DNA of 64,000 nucleotides, taken from assembly GCA_963796675.1 (NCBI GenBank), contig CAWCMS010000002.1, positions 124,001 through 188,000 on the forward strand. Direction: 5' to 3'. This DNA comes from CAWCDJ01 sp963796675 (GTDB lineage: Bacteria; Acidobacteriota; Terriglobia; Bryobacterales; Bryobacteraceae). The position numbers and the translations under genes were made by a program. The number at the start of each line of letters is the position of its first letter. Position 1 is the stretch's first letter. The notes beneath the pieces are model-generated. The model was given only the letters and a program-made list of their open reading frames with translations, did not search any database and had not been told where the DNA came from. Below, in pieces: positions 44,336-54,502 of this stretch.

Positions 44336-45359
44336 GTGGGCCGAATTGCGGTTGCCCTTGCTCTGGTGCTTCTGGCCGGCTGTTCCAAACGTGCGCCTTC
44401 GTCGGTGAGTGCCGCGTCTCCATCGTCAGGGGCAAAACCTGCGTCGCCGCCTCGCGAAGTGCGGCTTACCGGCCTCGTGGAAGCCGTTCATTCTTATAAG
44501 GTTCTCGTCCCTCAGGTCTGGGGTCAGGGCGGCCCCATGACCCTCACGAAATTGATCCCCAACGGATCTTCCGTCAAAGAGGGCGACTTCGTGGCGCTCT
44601 TCGATAGTACCCAGCAGGAAGATTCCGCCCGCACCGTCCAGGCCAAGTACGAAGATCTGAGCCACCAGGTCGACCAGAAGCGTGCCCAGAACAACGCCGA
44701 CGCCGAAAAACGCACCGCCGACCTGCGGCAGGCCGAGGCCGACTTTGCCAAGGCCAGAATCGAACTTCGCAAAGGTCCAATCCTTTCCGACATTGAACGG
44801 CTACAGAATGAGGCTCGCGCGCGCCATCGCCGAAAGAACACGTCGCCAGTCTGAAGAAGTCCATGGCGCTTCACGACCAGGCCGACGCCGCCGCCCTGCG
44901 CATTCTCGAGCTACAGCGCGACCGCCAGAAAGTCGACCCTCGACCGCACCCGCGCCAATATAGCCAGGCTCGAAATCCATGCCACCCTGGCCGGCATGGT
45001 GGCGCACCAGAACGTCTACCGCAATAACTCCATGGGCCATGCCGCAGGAAGGCGACCAACTCTACCGCGGCCAGCCTCTCGTCAGCATCTTCGATCCTCA
45101 CGAAATGTTGGTGCGCTGCGCCGTCGGCGAGCCCGATGGCGCCGTCCTCGTCTCCGGCACCAAAGCCATCGTCTACTTCGACGCCTACCCCGACCTGGTG
45201 CTGCCGGCGCACTTTGAATTCGCCAGCCCGGTCGCCGCCTCGGCCCTGGGCAGCCCCATCAAGACTTTCACGGCTCTGTCCAAACTCGATAAGTCCGACC
45301 CTCACCTGATGCCCGACCTGTCGGCTGCCGTGGTGCTCCAATCCGGAGGCCCCAGATGA
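44336..45359 (+). pseudogene. Membrane-fusion lipoprotein 1 (HlyD/MacA-like), broken by about four frame breaks
   Basis: GTG 44336 has GAGGTG shortly upstream and opens a lipoprotein signal with lipobox LLAGCSK. Biotinyl-lipoyl-like and coiled-coil parts follow (FDSTQQEDSARTVQAKYEDLSHQVD), later ILELQRDRQK, AHQNVYRNNSMGH and FDPHEMLVRCAVGEPDG. Frame breaks occur near 44826, 44840, 44938 and 45045, but the protein sense is preserved across them, so indel errors are more likely than decay. It is the first of three related adaptor genes feeding the permease at 47890. Confidence 0.75.
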
Positions 45360-46611
45360 GTCCACCCGTATGCGCCGCGTGCGTGCCTGGGTCGACTGCC
45401 CTCGGCAATCCTGACCCTGCTCGGCGGGGCCTCCGCCGGCGTCTACCGGCTCCGCCGCACCGAGGCCGCCGCGACCCTGCCCATGGCGCCCGCCCGCGAG
45501 GGCGAATTCCTGGTCATCATCCGTTCCCGTGGCGATATCAAAGCCGGCCGTTCCATTCAGATCTACACGCCCAACGTCCCCAATCTGCGCATCTCCTGGA
45601 TGGTCCCCGCCGGCGAACGCGTCAACGCCGGCGACCCCATCATCCGCTTCGATTCCTCAGCGCCCGGCAGGACCTGCTTGCAGAAAGAAGCCGCGCTCCG
45701 CCAGTCCCAGGCCACCCTCGACCAGGCCGTAGCGCAAGCCAAAATCACAGCCGAACAGGATCAGAGCGATCTCTCCGACGCCAAATTCACCGTCGAGCGG
45801 CTCGCCTGGAAGTCTCCAAGCAGGCCATCGTCAGCCAGATCGCGGGCGAAGAGAGCCAGGATCGATTTCGGCGTCGCCGAGCAGAAGCTCAAAGTGCAGG
45901 AGGCCACGGTGGCGCTGCACGCCGCTTCCGATGAGGCCAAGATCGCCTCCCTCACCCGCCTGCGCGATCAGGCCAAGGCCGAAGTCGATATCACCAAACC
46001 GCGCATCTCCCAGATGGAACTCCGCGCGCCCATCACCGGCTGTCCTCGTCTTCTCCCTGAACTATGCCCAGGGCTGGGATCAACGCCAAACCCTACAAAG
46101 TCGGCGACAACGTATTTTCCGGCATGGACCTCGCCGAGATTCCCGACCTCGACACCCTGGAGATGGACGCAAGGTCGAAGAGATCGATCGCGGCCGCATC
46201 GCCGTCGGCAACGATGTCCTCGTCCGCGTCGATTCGCTTCCCGAGCTCACCATTCCCGGCAGGATCCGCCAGATCTCCCTGCTCGCCGAGACCAAGCTAC
46301 GAATTCCCGCCCACTCGCAGCTTCCGGGCCTACGCCTCGATCGACCACCCCGACTCGCGCCTGCGCCCCGGCATGAACGGCGGCATGGATATCGTCATCA
46401 AGCGGATTCCGAATGCCATCAGCATTCCTTCGAAGGCGCTGTTCACGCGGGATGGCAAGCCCGTCGTATATCGTCGCTGCAGGGTGGCCGATACCGCCCG
46501 ACGGAGGTGCAGGTAACCGCCCGCAATCCCGATGAAGTCGCCATCTCCGGCATTCCGGCCGGAGCGATGGTCGCCCTGGTGGATGCCGAAAAGAAGGACC
46601 AAAAGAAATGA
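45356..46611 (+). pseudogene. Membrane-fusion protein 2 (HlyD-like), broken by about ten frame breaks
   Basis: ATG 45356 overlaps the previous stop. When pieced together it is a protein of about 415 residues with an N-terminal membrane helix (ILTLLGGASAGVYRL), then APAREGEFLVIIRSRGDIKAG, coiled coil (QEATVALHAASDEAKIASL), barrel part (VLVRVDSLPELTIPGRI) and RLRPGMNGGMDIVIKRI. Breaks lie near 45366, 45402, 45665, 45808, 45862, 46040, 46075, 46172, 46297 and 46480. Conserved segments in every frame argue for base-call indels. Its stop overlaps the third adaptor start. Confidence 0.7.
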
Positions 46612-47893
46612 AGATCCGCCTGGGCGATTCTTGCGGCCATCCTGGTCGTGGTCGCAGCGCTTTCCTGGGGGGCCATCCGCCTGATCCACGTTGCCGCCCC
46701 GTCTGGCGAGGGCGATGTCCCCACCACCGCGGTCAAGAGAGGCCGCGTGGTGATCTCGGTATCGGCCCGCGGCGAACTGCAGGGCGGCAACTCCGAGATG
46801 CTCAGTGCGCCCATGGTGGGCGGCGGCGACCATTGCCATCACCGATCTTCGCGAGCCCGGCGAACTCGTCAATCCGGGCGATGTCGTCGTTCAGTTCGAC
46901 ACCACCCAGCAGGAATATAACCTGAAGGAGGCGCAGGCCGATCTCGCCGAGGCCGAACAGCAGGTCATCCAGGCCGACGCCACCGCCCAGGCGGCGTCTG
47001 AAGAAGCGCAATACCTGGTGCTTTCCACCAAGTCCGACGTACAAATCGCCGAACTCGAGATGCGCAAGAACCCCATCGTTCCGGCCATCCAGGCGAAGCA
47101 AAATGAAATCGCGCTCCAGGCCGCGCGCAATCGCGCCCGCCAGGCCGAGGACGATCTCAAGAACGGTCAGGCCACCAACACCGCCGCCATCGCCATTCAG
47201 AGCGCTGCGCTCAACAAGGCTAAGGTGATGGCCGAAAGTGCTCATCGCATGATCGACAGCATGACCCTGAAGGCCAAGACCACCGGCTACGTCAACGTTC
47301 AGCAGAACAGCAACCAGAACATCATGTTTTGGGGCATGCAGCTTCCCGCTTTTCAGGTGGGCGATACCGCCCGCGGCGGCATGGCGGTCGCGCAGATCCC
47401 CGATTTGAAAAACTGGGAGGTCAGCGCCGCCGTCGGGGAACTCGATCGCGGCCATCTTTCCGTCGGCCAGAAGGTTTCGGTCTCGGTGGTGGCTCTTGCC
47501 GGCAAATCCTTCATCGGCCACGTCAAAAACATCGGTGGCACTACCGGTCCTCCCTGGGACCGCCGCTTCGAGTGCCGCATCGCGCTCGATCAGGGCGGCT
47601 CCGAACTGCGCCCCGGCATGACCTCCAACATGGTGATCACCGTCGAAACGTTGGACAACGTGCTCTGGGTGCCCTCGCAGGCGCTCTTCGAAAGCGATGG
47701 CCGGAACTTCGTCTATTTGAAAACGCCCAAAGGATTTCTTCCGCACGACGTGAAGCTGGAGCGCCGCGGGGAGAGCCAGGCGGTGCTTGGCGGAATTCCC
47801 GAAGGCTCGCTCGTTGCCATGTCCAACCCGGATCTACAATCCAAATCGGCCGCGCCTCAGTCCAGTGGCGCGATGAAGGCGCTCTCCAAATGA
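46608..47893 (+). CDS. Membrane-fusion protein 3 (HlyD/MacA-like), two frame breaks near the start
   Basis: This is about 428 residues with ATG 46608. After a break near 46625 the signal-anchor ILVVVAALSWGAIRLIHV follows; a second break lies near 46826. The rest is continuous: VNPGDVVVQFDTTQQEYNL, a long helical hairpin (AQADLAEAEQQVIQADATAQAA), NVQQNSNQNIMFWGMQL, the barrel (AAVGELDRGHLSVGQKV) and RPGMTSNMVITVETL. It would bridge the inner-membrane permease to an outer-membrane channel. The stop overlaps the permease start by ATGA. Confidence 0.85.
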
Positions 47894-49131
47894 TCCTCTC
47901 CGATATCGGCCAGGCGCTCGCCAACCTGCGCGCTCAAAAGACCCGCACTCTGCTGACCGCCCTCGGCATCGTATTCGGCGTCGGCTCGGTCATCGGCATG
48001 CTCGCCATCGGCTCCGGCGCGAAGGAAGAATCCCTGCGCTTCATCGAGCAGCTCGGCGTGCGCAACATCCTGATCGATTCGCGCCAGGCCACCAGCCAGG
48101 AGGAGTTCCAGCAGCGCCGCCGCTCCTCGCCCGGACTCTCCGACCGCGACGTCCGCATCCTCAAGGCCAATATCGAATCGATCGAAACCATCTCCGCCCG
48201 CAAGACCCTGCATCCCGCGCGCGTGCTTCCCAAGCCTTCGCGCGAGATGCCCGAGCTCTACGGCGTGCGTCCCGCCTATTGCACCATCCACAGCCTGCAC
48301 CTCGCCGAAGGCGCGTTCTTCAGCGATGCCGACGACGCTTCGAGCGCCGCCGTGTGCGTGCTCGGCGAAGGCGCCAAGGTGAATCTGCTCGGCTACGGTG
48401 CCGCCCTCGGCAAGTATGTCAAGGTAAACGATACCTGGCTCGAAGTGGTCGGCGTGCTGAGTGAACAGATCATGGCCGGCGCTCAGAACCAGGGCGGCGC
48501 CATGCAGGACGTAAACAACATCGTCTACATTCCGCTCAATACCTTCCAATACCGCTATTGGGACCGCAGCGCCGATATGAAAGACGATCTCGACGGCATC
48601 GAGCTCCGCCTCAGGACCGGTGCCGACAGTGTCGAAGTCGCCAAAGTGGTGACCGCCGTCCTGAACTCGACCCACCACAATACTCAGGATTTCACCGTCA
48701 CGATTCCCGCCGCCTTGCTGGCCCAGCAGCAACGCACTCAGACGATCTTCACTTACGTGATGGTGGCGATTGCCGCGATCTCGCTACTGGTCGGCGGCAT
48801 CGGGATCATGAACATCGTGCTCGCGACGGTGCTCGAGCGCACGCGTGAGATCGGCATCCGCCGTTCGATCGGCGCCCGCCGTTTCGATATCGTCCGCCAG
48901 TTCCTCACCGAATCGGTGCTGATCTCGGTCGGAGGCGGCCTCCTGGGCATTGCGTTCGGCTTCTTCCTCGCGTGGCTGATTGCCCGCACCGCCGAGTGGA
49001 AGACGATCGTGACCGACTCCTCGGTAGCCATTGCCTTTGGAGTTTCCGTCGCCGTCGGCGTGATCTTCGGCATCTATCCCGCGCTCAAAGCCGCGCGCAT
49101 CAACCCTATCGACGCTCTCCGCTACGAGTGA
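47890..49131 (+). CDS. MacB-like ABC transporter permease (FtsX/MacB_PCD)
   Basis: This 413-residue protein starts at ATG 47890, overlapping the adaptor stop. It has the MacB signature RTLLTALGIVFGVGSVIGMLAIGSG split over residues 16-40, a large periplasmic domain (LGEGAKVNLLGYG, ALGKYVKVNDTWLEVVGVL), and three C-terminal helices with RTREIGIRRSIGA and the end ARINPIDALRYE. It has no nucleotide-binding domain, unlike MacB itself, so an ATPase must be encoded elsewhere. None is in the window. The substrate is unknown; MacB-type systems export proteins, siderophores or antibiotics. Confidence 0.9.
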   Translation: MILSDIGQALANLRAQKTRTLLTALGIVFGVGSVIGMLAIGSGAKEESLRFIEQLGVRNILIDSRQATSQEEFQQRRRSSPGLSDRDVRILKANIESIETISARKTLHPARVLPKPSREMPELYGVRPAYCTIHSLHLAEGAFFSDADDASSAAVCVLGEGAKVNLLGYGAALGKYVKVNDTWLEVVGVLSEQIMAGAQNQGGAMQDVNNIVYIPLNTFQYRYWDRSADMKDDLDGIELRLRTGADSVEVAKVVTAVLNSTHHNTQDFTVTIPAALLAQQQRTQTIFTYVMVAIAAISLLVGGIGIMNIVLATVLERTREIGIRRSIGARRFDIVRQFLTESVLISVGGGLLGIAFGFFLAWLIARTAEWKTIVTDSSVAIAFGVSVAVGVIFGIYPALKAARINPIDALRYE

Positions 49132-49157
49132 AGGCCGTTCTTTCCGAAAACGGTACT

Positions 49158-49640
49158 ATGAAACTTATGCGGAGAGTTCTGCTTTTACTCTTGGGCTTGT
49201 CGTTCACCGCTGGAGCCGCAGGAGACTCGGCTCTCGATCGCGCTACCCTGCGCGGGGTGCAAGGTGTCGGCGTCGTCATCGACCGGATCGATCCGGAGCT
49301 CGTCAAAATCGGATTCGACGTAAATGCTCTGCAGACCCGCATCGACGTGCGTCTTCGCAACGCGGGCCTGCCGGTCGCGGAGAACGCCAATGAGTTTCTC
49401 GGACTCCGCCTGCTGCACGTCCGCGGAGGACGCGGACCGTATGCTATCTGTCTCTCAGTGGGCTTCTACCAGCCGGTAGTGCTGGTCCGCGATGCCAAGT
49501 CGAAGACGGCTACGCAGACCTGGGAAGTGGAGACGGTGCTGATGGCGCCGGCCAATCTGGTCTACAGCGCCTCGCTCGACAGTCTCGATGAACTGGTCGA
49601 CCGCTTCATCGCCTCGTGGCGATCGGTCAACCCGAAGTAG
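49158..49640 (+). CDS. Exported protein of unknown function
   Basis: This 160-residue protein starts at ATG 49158 (MKLMRRVLLLLLGLSFTAGA), a Sec leader. The mature part (GVVIDRIDPELVKIGFDVNALQTRIDVRL, LDELVDRFIASW) is one compact alpha/beta domain. It lies 26 bases after the permease gene on the same strand and may belong to its operon. The family is unrecognised. Confidence 0.75.
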   Translation: MKLMRRVLLLLLGLSFTAGAAGDSALDRATLRGVQGVGVVIDRIDPELVKIGFDVNALQTRIDVRLRNAGLPVAENANEFLGLRLLHVRGGRGPYAICLSVGFYQPVVLVRDAKSKTATQTWEVETVLMAPANLVYSASLDSLDELVDRFIASWRSVNPK

Positions 49641-49650
49641 CGCCGGTGCG

Positions 49651-50337
49651 CTAGGATGCCGGAGTCCAGCCGGCGTAGTGCCACTCGCGGTGGCCTCGCG
49701 GCGAATCGATTCCGACGTGGGTCGTCGCGGCGCCCAGGCCCAGCGAAATGCGCATCCAGGGGAACCGGTTGCACAGGCCGCGCAGGTAGCGCTCAGCTTT
49801 CATCCGGTCCGTTACGTTCGCGTAATCCAGGTCCACCGCGTTGGCGGTCGGATGGTCGCCATTTTTCGCTCCACCTACAAACTTATCGTTGTTGTACGCC
49901 GTGGGACGCCACCAGTTGCGCACCCGCACACTAGCCGACGTGACGCTTTCAATTGCCTGCGTTACCATCGCCAGCGCCGCTCCCCGCGACCACCAGCTTT
50001 GCGGAGGCAGGAAGTTGCGGTATCCGTAACGCGCGGCGATTTCGGGGTGATTCGGCTCCGTCATTTCCGAAGCCGAAATGCGGATGACACCGCTGTCTTT
50101 CAGGAAAGCCTCAAACCCGGTGATGGTTGCCGGGTATGCAGACACATTGACGATTTTGCCGCCAAGTTGTTGAATGACACGGGAATAGACGCCCGCCTGG
50201 GAAGAACCGGAAGCCGATGCGGCAGGGCACACACTCGCCGTCAGTGCCACAACGGTAAAAAGCCATACAAAACGCACGATGTTATGAAAGACGCGTTCGC
50301 ACGGCCTGCCGTTGCCCGTCAAACGGGCGCGTTTCAC
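49651..50337 (-). CDS. Exported M15-like peptidase (DD-carboxypeptidase type)
   Basis: This 228-residue protein has a hydrophobic leader (FVWLFTVVALTASVCPAAS). The catalytic region contains GDHPTANAVDLDYANV (His and Asp zinc ligands) and, near the end, REWHYAG with the third ligand His. It probably trims peptidoglycan peptides outside the membrane. It is convergent with the exported protein ending at 49640. Confidence 0.75.
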   Translation of the reverse strand: MKRARLTGNGRPCERVFHNIVRFVWLFTVVALTASVCPAASASGSSQAGVYSRVIQQLGGKIVNVSAYPATITGFEAFLKDSGVIRISASEMTEPNHPEIAARYGYRNFLPPQSWWSRGAALAMVTQAIESVTSASVRVRNWWRPTAYNNDKFVGGAKNGDHPTANAVDLDYANVTDRMKAERYLRGLCNRFPWMRISLGLGAATTHVGIDSPRGHREWHYAGWTPAS

Positions 50338-50345
50338 CCCAAGCC

Positions 50346-51119
50346 CTACCGGATATCGGAGTACGCTACCGGCCGCAAAATGGAGTTGCTGATGTTCGAG
50401 ACGATCTCGGCGTCGCTTAGCCCTGGTTGCGACCGCAGTTTCTGCCAGTCCGGGTCAGAGCCGAACGCGCGCCACACGCGGTCTCGCGCTTCCAGGTCAT
50501 CATACGAAAGCATGTAGGTGATCTTCGGCAGCGCCGTTCCCACCACTCCCTGCGCGAACAAGATCGGGATCATGCCGACCTTGCGGAAGACCGCGATCTC
50601 GCCGCTCTCGAACATCCCGACCTTGCGCAGCGACGCCTTCTCATTCACCGATTCGTATGTGCGCATTTCGAAGATGCGCGCCGGACGCTTGCCGTCGTTG
50701 GCCGGAACTTCGATAGCAGGAAACCCCGGGAATGCGCGAAGCAGGCTGCTCTCCATGCGAACGTAGGGCGGGTCCGCGATGTTGTTGTAAGCGTCCGCGC
50801 CCTTCCGGTATTCGGCGTCGGCGGCTATGTGGTCCTGCGCCGCCTCGAAGGCCGCGAGCGAAGGGTAGCTCGCCAGCACGAGGGCGAACGGGCTGTGTTC
50901 CGCGATCACAGCATTGAAAATGCCGACCGGCCCCGCGCCCGCCCGTTTCGCCGCGGGCAGCCAGGCATCTCGCAAATAGTCGCTGGTGCGGTTGCCTTGC
51001 GTGCCGCTGCGCAGGTAGTAACAGGTCAGTTGATACCAGGCCCGCTTCGGTGCATCGGCCGGAGCAGCAGCCACCATGCCCGCCGCCGCCGAGGCGGTAA
51101 GGAAATTGCGTCGTTTCAT
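50346..51119 (-). CDS. NIPSNAP family protein with Tat leader
   Basis: This 257-residue protein has a Tat leader with KRRNFLTASAAAGMVAAA. Two dimeric ferredoxin-like repeats follow: YQLTCYYLRSGTQGNR and IFEMRTYESVNEKA, with a shared LSYDDLEARDRVWRAF. NIPSNAP domains have this ALBBA barrel fold. Function in Acidobacteria is unknown; many copies per genome are typical. Confidence 0.85.
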   Translation of the reverse strand: MKRRNFLTASAAAGMVAAAPADAPKRAWYQLTCYYLRSGTQGNRTSDYLRDAWLPAAKRAGAGPVGIFNAVIAEHSPFALVLASYPSLAAFEAAQDHIAADAEYRKGADAYNNIADPPYVRMESSLLRAFPGFPAIEVPANDGKRPARIFEMRTYESVNEKASLRKVGMFESGEIAVFRKVGMIPILFAQGVVGTALPKITYMLSYDDLEARDRVWRAFGSDPDWQKLRSQPGLSDAEIVSNISNSILRPVAYSDIR

Positions 51120-51145
51120 TCGTACTCCGTTATATCAGAATGCCG

Positions 51146-51820
51146 TCATTGCGGCCCGGCGAGCGTCAACTGCCGCTGGACTTTGTGGCCGAACTTTCCG
51201 GTAACGGTGATGGTGTAGGTGGTGGTCTGGCGCGGCGCTACGTAGAACCGCCCATACGGTGCACCGTGCAGCGTGGAAAATGCGGGCGGATCGATCGACA
51301 CTTCCTCCGGGTTCTGAGCAGAGAATGCCAACAGATAGACGGGGTTCCCCAAATAGTCCCGGCTCTTGCTCACCACTTCGAAAGCATTGATCTTGGGGAG
51401 TGCGTCGGGGTCCGCTACCACGCCCAGGTCGCAGGTCGCCGAGACTACGCGCCCGTCTTTACCTTCGGCGACCAGCGTATATCGGGTATTGTGCTTCGGC
51501 GCGATTTCCACGCACTTATTCAGAGACGGCCTGACGCCTTCGACCGGCGGCTCCATCCGGACCGATTGTGCATTCAGCACGCCATAGCAGATTACGGATG
51601 AACTGCCTTCGGTGACGAGGCCGTCACGGACGTAAAACTGAAGGATCCTGACTTGGTCGCCGCCGTAGATCCGTAGTAATTCCGCCTCTCGGGAATCATT
51701 CGCGGGAATTTTCGGATGGATCGGCTGGGCTCGGCGGCTGGCGATAGTCCATCCGGAATACAGGATCGCGGCAAGAAGAGTGACCCATGTGATGATCACG
51801 AACTCCCGCGGCCACTTCAT
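51146..51820 (-). CDS. Membrane-anchored periplasmic protein of unknown function
   Basis: This 224-residue protein has one N-terminal membrane helix (FVIITWVTLLAAILYSGW). The outside part consists of two beta domains (ILQFYVRDGLVTEGSSSVIC, YTLVAEGKDGRVVSATC) resembling the Ig-like tandem modules common in this phylum, with a Cys pair that may form a disulfide. No enzymatic motif was seen. Confidence 0.7.
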   Translation of the reverse strand: MKWPREFVIITWVTLLAAILYSGWTIASRRAQPIHPKIPANDSREAELLRIYGGDQVRILQFYVRDGLVTEGSSSVICYGVLNAQSVRMEPPVEGVRPSLNKCVEIAPKHNTRYTLVAEGKDGRVVSATCDLGVVADPDALPKINAFEVVSKSRDYLGNPVYLLAFSAQNPEEVSIDPPAFSTLHGAPYGRFYVAPRQTTTYTITVTGKFGHKVQRQLTLAGPQ

Positions 51821-51881
51821 GCGTTCTCTGTTTTGGCAGGGCAGACTTTGAGCCTGCCCTGCATAGAGTTTCGGAGATCTA

Positions 51882-52841
51882 CTACACCCACCAGGCAGCG
51901 GCGGGCTGCTGGCGGATCACCAGGTTGTTCAGGAATTCGGCGGCCTTCGAGAGTCCTTCCTCGGGCGCCATCAGGCTGTCTTCGTGCTCGATCGAAAGTA
52001 CGTAGTCGTAGCCGTACATCCGCAGCGTGGAGGCGAACTCCTTCCACCACTCGGCGCCGTGGCCGTAGCCGCAGGTGCGGAAGATCCACGAGCGGTTGCG
52101 TTCGTCGGTGTAGCTCTTGGTGTCGAGCACGCCCGTGAGCGGCAGGTTGCGCTCGTAGATTTGGGTGTCCTTGGCATGCACGTAGAAGATCGCATCGCCC
52201 AGCACACGGACGGCGGCGATCGGATCGATGCCCTGCCAGAACATGTGGCTCGGGTCGAGGTTGGCGCCCACGCTCGGGCCGGCGATCGCCCGCAGCTTCA
52301 GCAGCGTCTCGGGGCTGTAGGCCACAAAACCGGGGTGCATCTCGATCGCGATCTTTACGCCATGATCGGCGGCGAATTTGCCGTGCTCGGTCCAGTACGG
52401 CGTCACCACTTCGTCCCATTGCCACTTCAGCACTTCGAGGTAGTCCGGCGGCCACGGGCAGGTCACCCAGTTGGGCCACTTGGAATTCGGCGAATCGCCG
52501 GGGCAGCCGCTGAAATCGACTACTACCGGGATCCCCAGCTTTTCGGCCAGCAGGATCGTTTTCCGGCTCACTTCACGGTCGTGTTTCGCTCGCTCCTTGT
52601 CCGGATGCAGCGGATTGCCATGGCTGCTCAACGCGCTGATGCTGAACCCATAGTCGTCGAGCTTCTTCTTGAATTCGATCAGCTCGCTATTGCTTTCGAG
52701 CATCGAGAGCTTGCAGTGCGGGTCGCCAGGATAGTTCCCGGTACCGAGTTCCACGGTATCGATATGGAAGCTCTTCAGCTTCTTCAGGACGTCCTCGAGG
52801 GGAAGTTGCGATAGCAGTGGAGTGAATACGCCGACTCTCAC
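51882..52841 (-). CDS. Sugar phosphate isomerase/epimerase
   Basis: This 319-residue protein starts at GTG 52841 behind AAGGAGACACC. It is an AP-endonuclease-2 type TIM barrel: VELGTGNYPGDPHC, IAIEMHPGFVAYS (Glu ligand), GANLDPSHMFWQG (Asp and His) and FYVHAKDTQ, with LSIEHEDSLM at the end (Glu). There is no leader, so it acts in the cytoplasm. It is divergent from the esterase at 52898 and may process sugars released by that locus. Confidence 0.85.
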   Translation of the reverse strand: MRVGVFTPLLSQLPLEDVLKKLKSFHIDTVELGTGNYPGDPHCKLSMLESNSELIEFKKKLDDYGFSISALSSHGNPLHPDKERAKHDREVSRKTILLAEKLGIPVVVDFSGCPGDSPNSKWPNWVTCPWPPDYLEVLKWQWDEVVTPYWTEHGKFAADHGVKIAIEMHPGFVAYSPETLLKLRAIAGPSVGANLDPSHMFWQGIDPIAAVRVLGDAIFYVHAKDTQIYERNLPLTGVLDTKSYTDERNRSWIFRTCGYGHGAEWWKEFASTLRMYGYDYVLSIEHEDSLMAPEEGLSKAAEFLNNLVIRQQPAAAWWV

Positions 52842-52897
52842 GTGGTGTCTCCTTGGCAGTAGTTTATAAGGCCAGAAACAGAATATCATTATCGGGC

Positions 52898-54502
52898 ATG
52901 AGGCATTATCTGCGTCTGATTCTGATAGTTCTGGCCGCCGCGGTGTCGGCCGCCGGCGCGGGACCACGCTTCGAAATCTCTTTTTCGTCCTCGGCGCATA
53001 GCGGTCCTGTCACCGGCCGCGTCTTCGTGGCCATCGGAAAGACCGAAGCGCCCAGGCCCATGGAACAAATCGGCTCCTGGATGGGCAAGACGCCGTTCTT
53101 CGGAGTGGACATCGACCAGTTGCCTCCGGGGCAACCCGCGGTGATCGACGGCAGCACGCCCGGCTATCCCGCCGCCAGCCTGAAAGATATTCCTGCGGGC
53201 GACTATTACGTGGAAGCTCTGATCAACGTGTATACGCGCTTTCCGCGCGCCGACGGCCACACCATCTGGGCACACATGGACCAGTGGGAGGGCCAGCAGT
53301 TCACGCGGTCGCCCGGCAATCTCTATAGCCGCGTGATGAAAGTGCACCTCGACCCGGCAGCCGGATACGACGTGAAGATCGAGGCGCCGTGGGCGACGGG
53401 TAGCATTCCCGCGCCTCCGGATACCGCCTGGGTGAAGCGCATTAAGATCCAGAGCCCCATGCTCTCGAAATTCTGGGGCCACCCGATTTACATCGGAGCC
53501 ACGGTCCTGCTGCCGAAGGGCTACAACGAGCACCCCGGCGAGCGCTACCCGGCGATTTACAGCCAGGGCCACTTCGGACTCAATGCGCCCTTCGGCTTCA
53601 GCGAGAACGGCAGCGGCGGACGCCGCGGATCGGCCGAGTTCAGCGAGGCCTGGATGGCCGGCGACGTGCCGCCCATGATCGCCGTCACCTGGCAGCATCC
53701 CACGCCTTATTTCGACGATTCCTACGCGGTGAATTCCGCCAACGACGGCCCGTACGGCGACGCCCTGCTGAAGGAACTGGTGCCGTACCTCGAGCAGCAC
53801 TTCCGCATGATCCCGCAGCCCTGGGCGCGCGTCCTCACCGGCGGGTCGACGGGTGGATGGGAGTCGCTCGCGCTCCAGGTCTACCACCCCGATTTCTTCG
53901 GCGGCACCTGGACGCTCTATCCCGACCCGATCGACTTCCACCGCTACCAGATGGTCGATATCTATTCGGACGACAACGCCTTCACCGCGCCTGGTTACCA
54001 GTACATGGTGCCCGAGCGCCCCATGATGCGGACCGCCGAAGGCCAGGTGGTGCAGACCACGCGGCAGATGAGCCAGCTCGAAGACGTATTGGGCAGCCAC
54101 GGACGCTCCGCGCAGCAGTTCGAAGCGTGGGAAGCGGTTTACGGACCGGTTGGCGACGACGGCTATCCCAAGCCGCTGTGGGACAAGCGCACCGGCAAGA
54201 TCGACAAAGCTGTGGCGGCCTACATGAAGGAGCACGGCTATGATCTGGCGGCGTTCCTCGATGCCAACTGGAAGACGCTCGGCCCGCAACTCCAAGGCAA
54301 GCTCCACATCTACGTCGGCGACATGGATAATTTCTACCTCAACCTGGCCGTCTACCGGCTCGAAGAACAGCTCAAGACCGCCGGGTCCGATGCCACGTTC
54401 GAATACGGCCGCCCGATGAAAGGCCATGGCTGGCAGCCCATGACCAATGCCGAATTGGTCAAAATGATGTACGCGCAGGTGGAGAAGAACCGCCCACGTT
54501 AA
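52898..54502 (+). CDS. Exported alpha/beta-hydrolase, esterase family
   Basis: This 534-residue protein starts at ATG 52898 with a Sec leader (MRHYLRLILIVLAAAVSAAG). The nucleophile elbow GGSTGGWESL lies near residue 312, followed by LYPDPIDFHRYQ and an acidic/His end (MKGHGWQPM). It resembles the esterase D/feruloyl esterase-like group, though its size is larger than those by about 200 residues, with a beta-rich N-terminus. Its 3' end is convergent with and overlaps the GH92 gene by four bases. Confidence 0.8.
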   Translation: MRHYLRLILIVLAAAVSAAGAGPRFEISFSSSAHSGPVTGRVFVAIGKTEAPRPMEQIGSWMGKTPFFGVDIDQLPPGQPAVIDGSTPGYPAASLKDIPAGDYYVEALINVYTRFPRADGHTIWAHMDQWEGQQFTRSPGNLYSRVMKVHLDPAAGYDVKIEAPWATGSIPAPPDTAWVKRIKIQSPMLSKFWGHPIYIGATVLLPKGYNEHPGERYPAIYSQGHFGLNAPFGFSENGSGGRRGSAEFSEAWMAGDVPPMIAVTWQHPTPYFDDSYAVNSANDGPYGDALLKELVPYLEQHFRMIPQPWARVLTGGSTGGWESLALQVYHPDFFGGTWTLYPDPIDFHRYQMVDIYSDDNAFTAPGYQYMVPERPMMRTAEGQVVQTTRQMSQLEDVLGSHGRSAQQFEAWEAVYGPVGDDGYPKPLWDKRTGKIDKAVAAYMKEHGYDLAAFLDANWKTLGPQLQGKLHIYVGDMDNFYLNLAVYRLEEQLKTAGSDATFEYGRPMKGHGWQPMTNAELVKMMYAQVEKNRPR

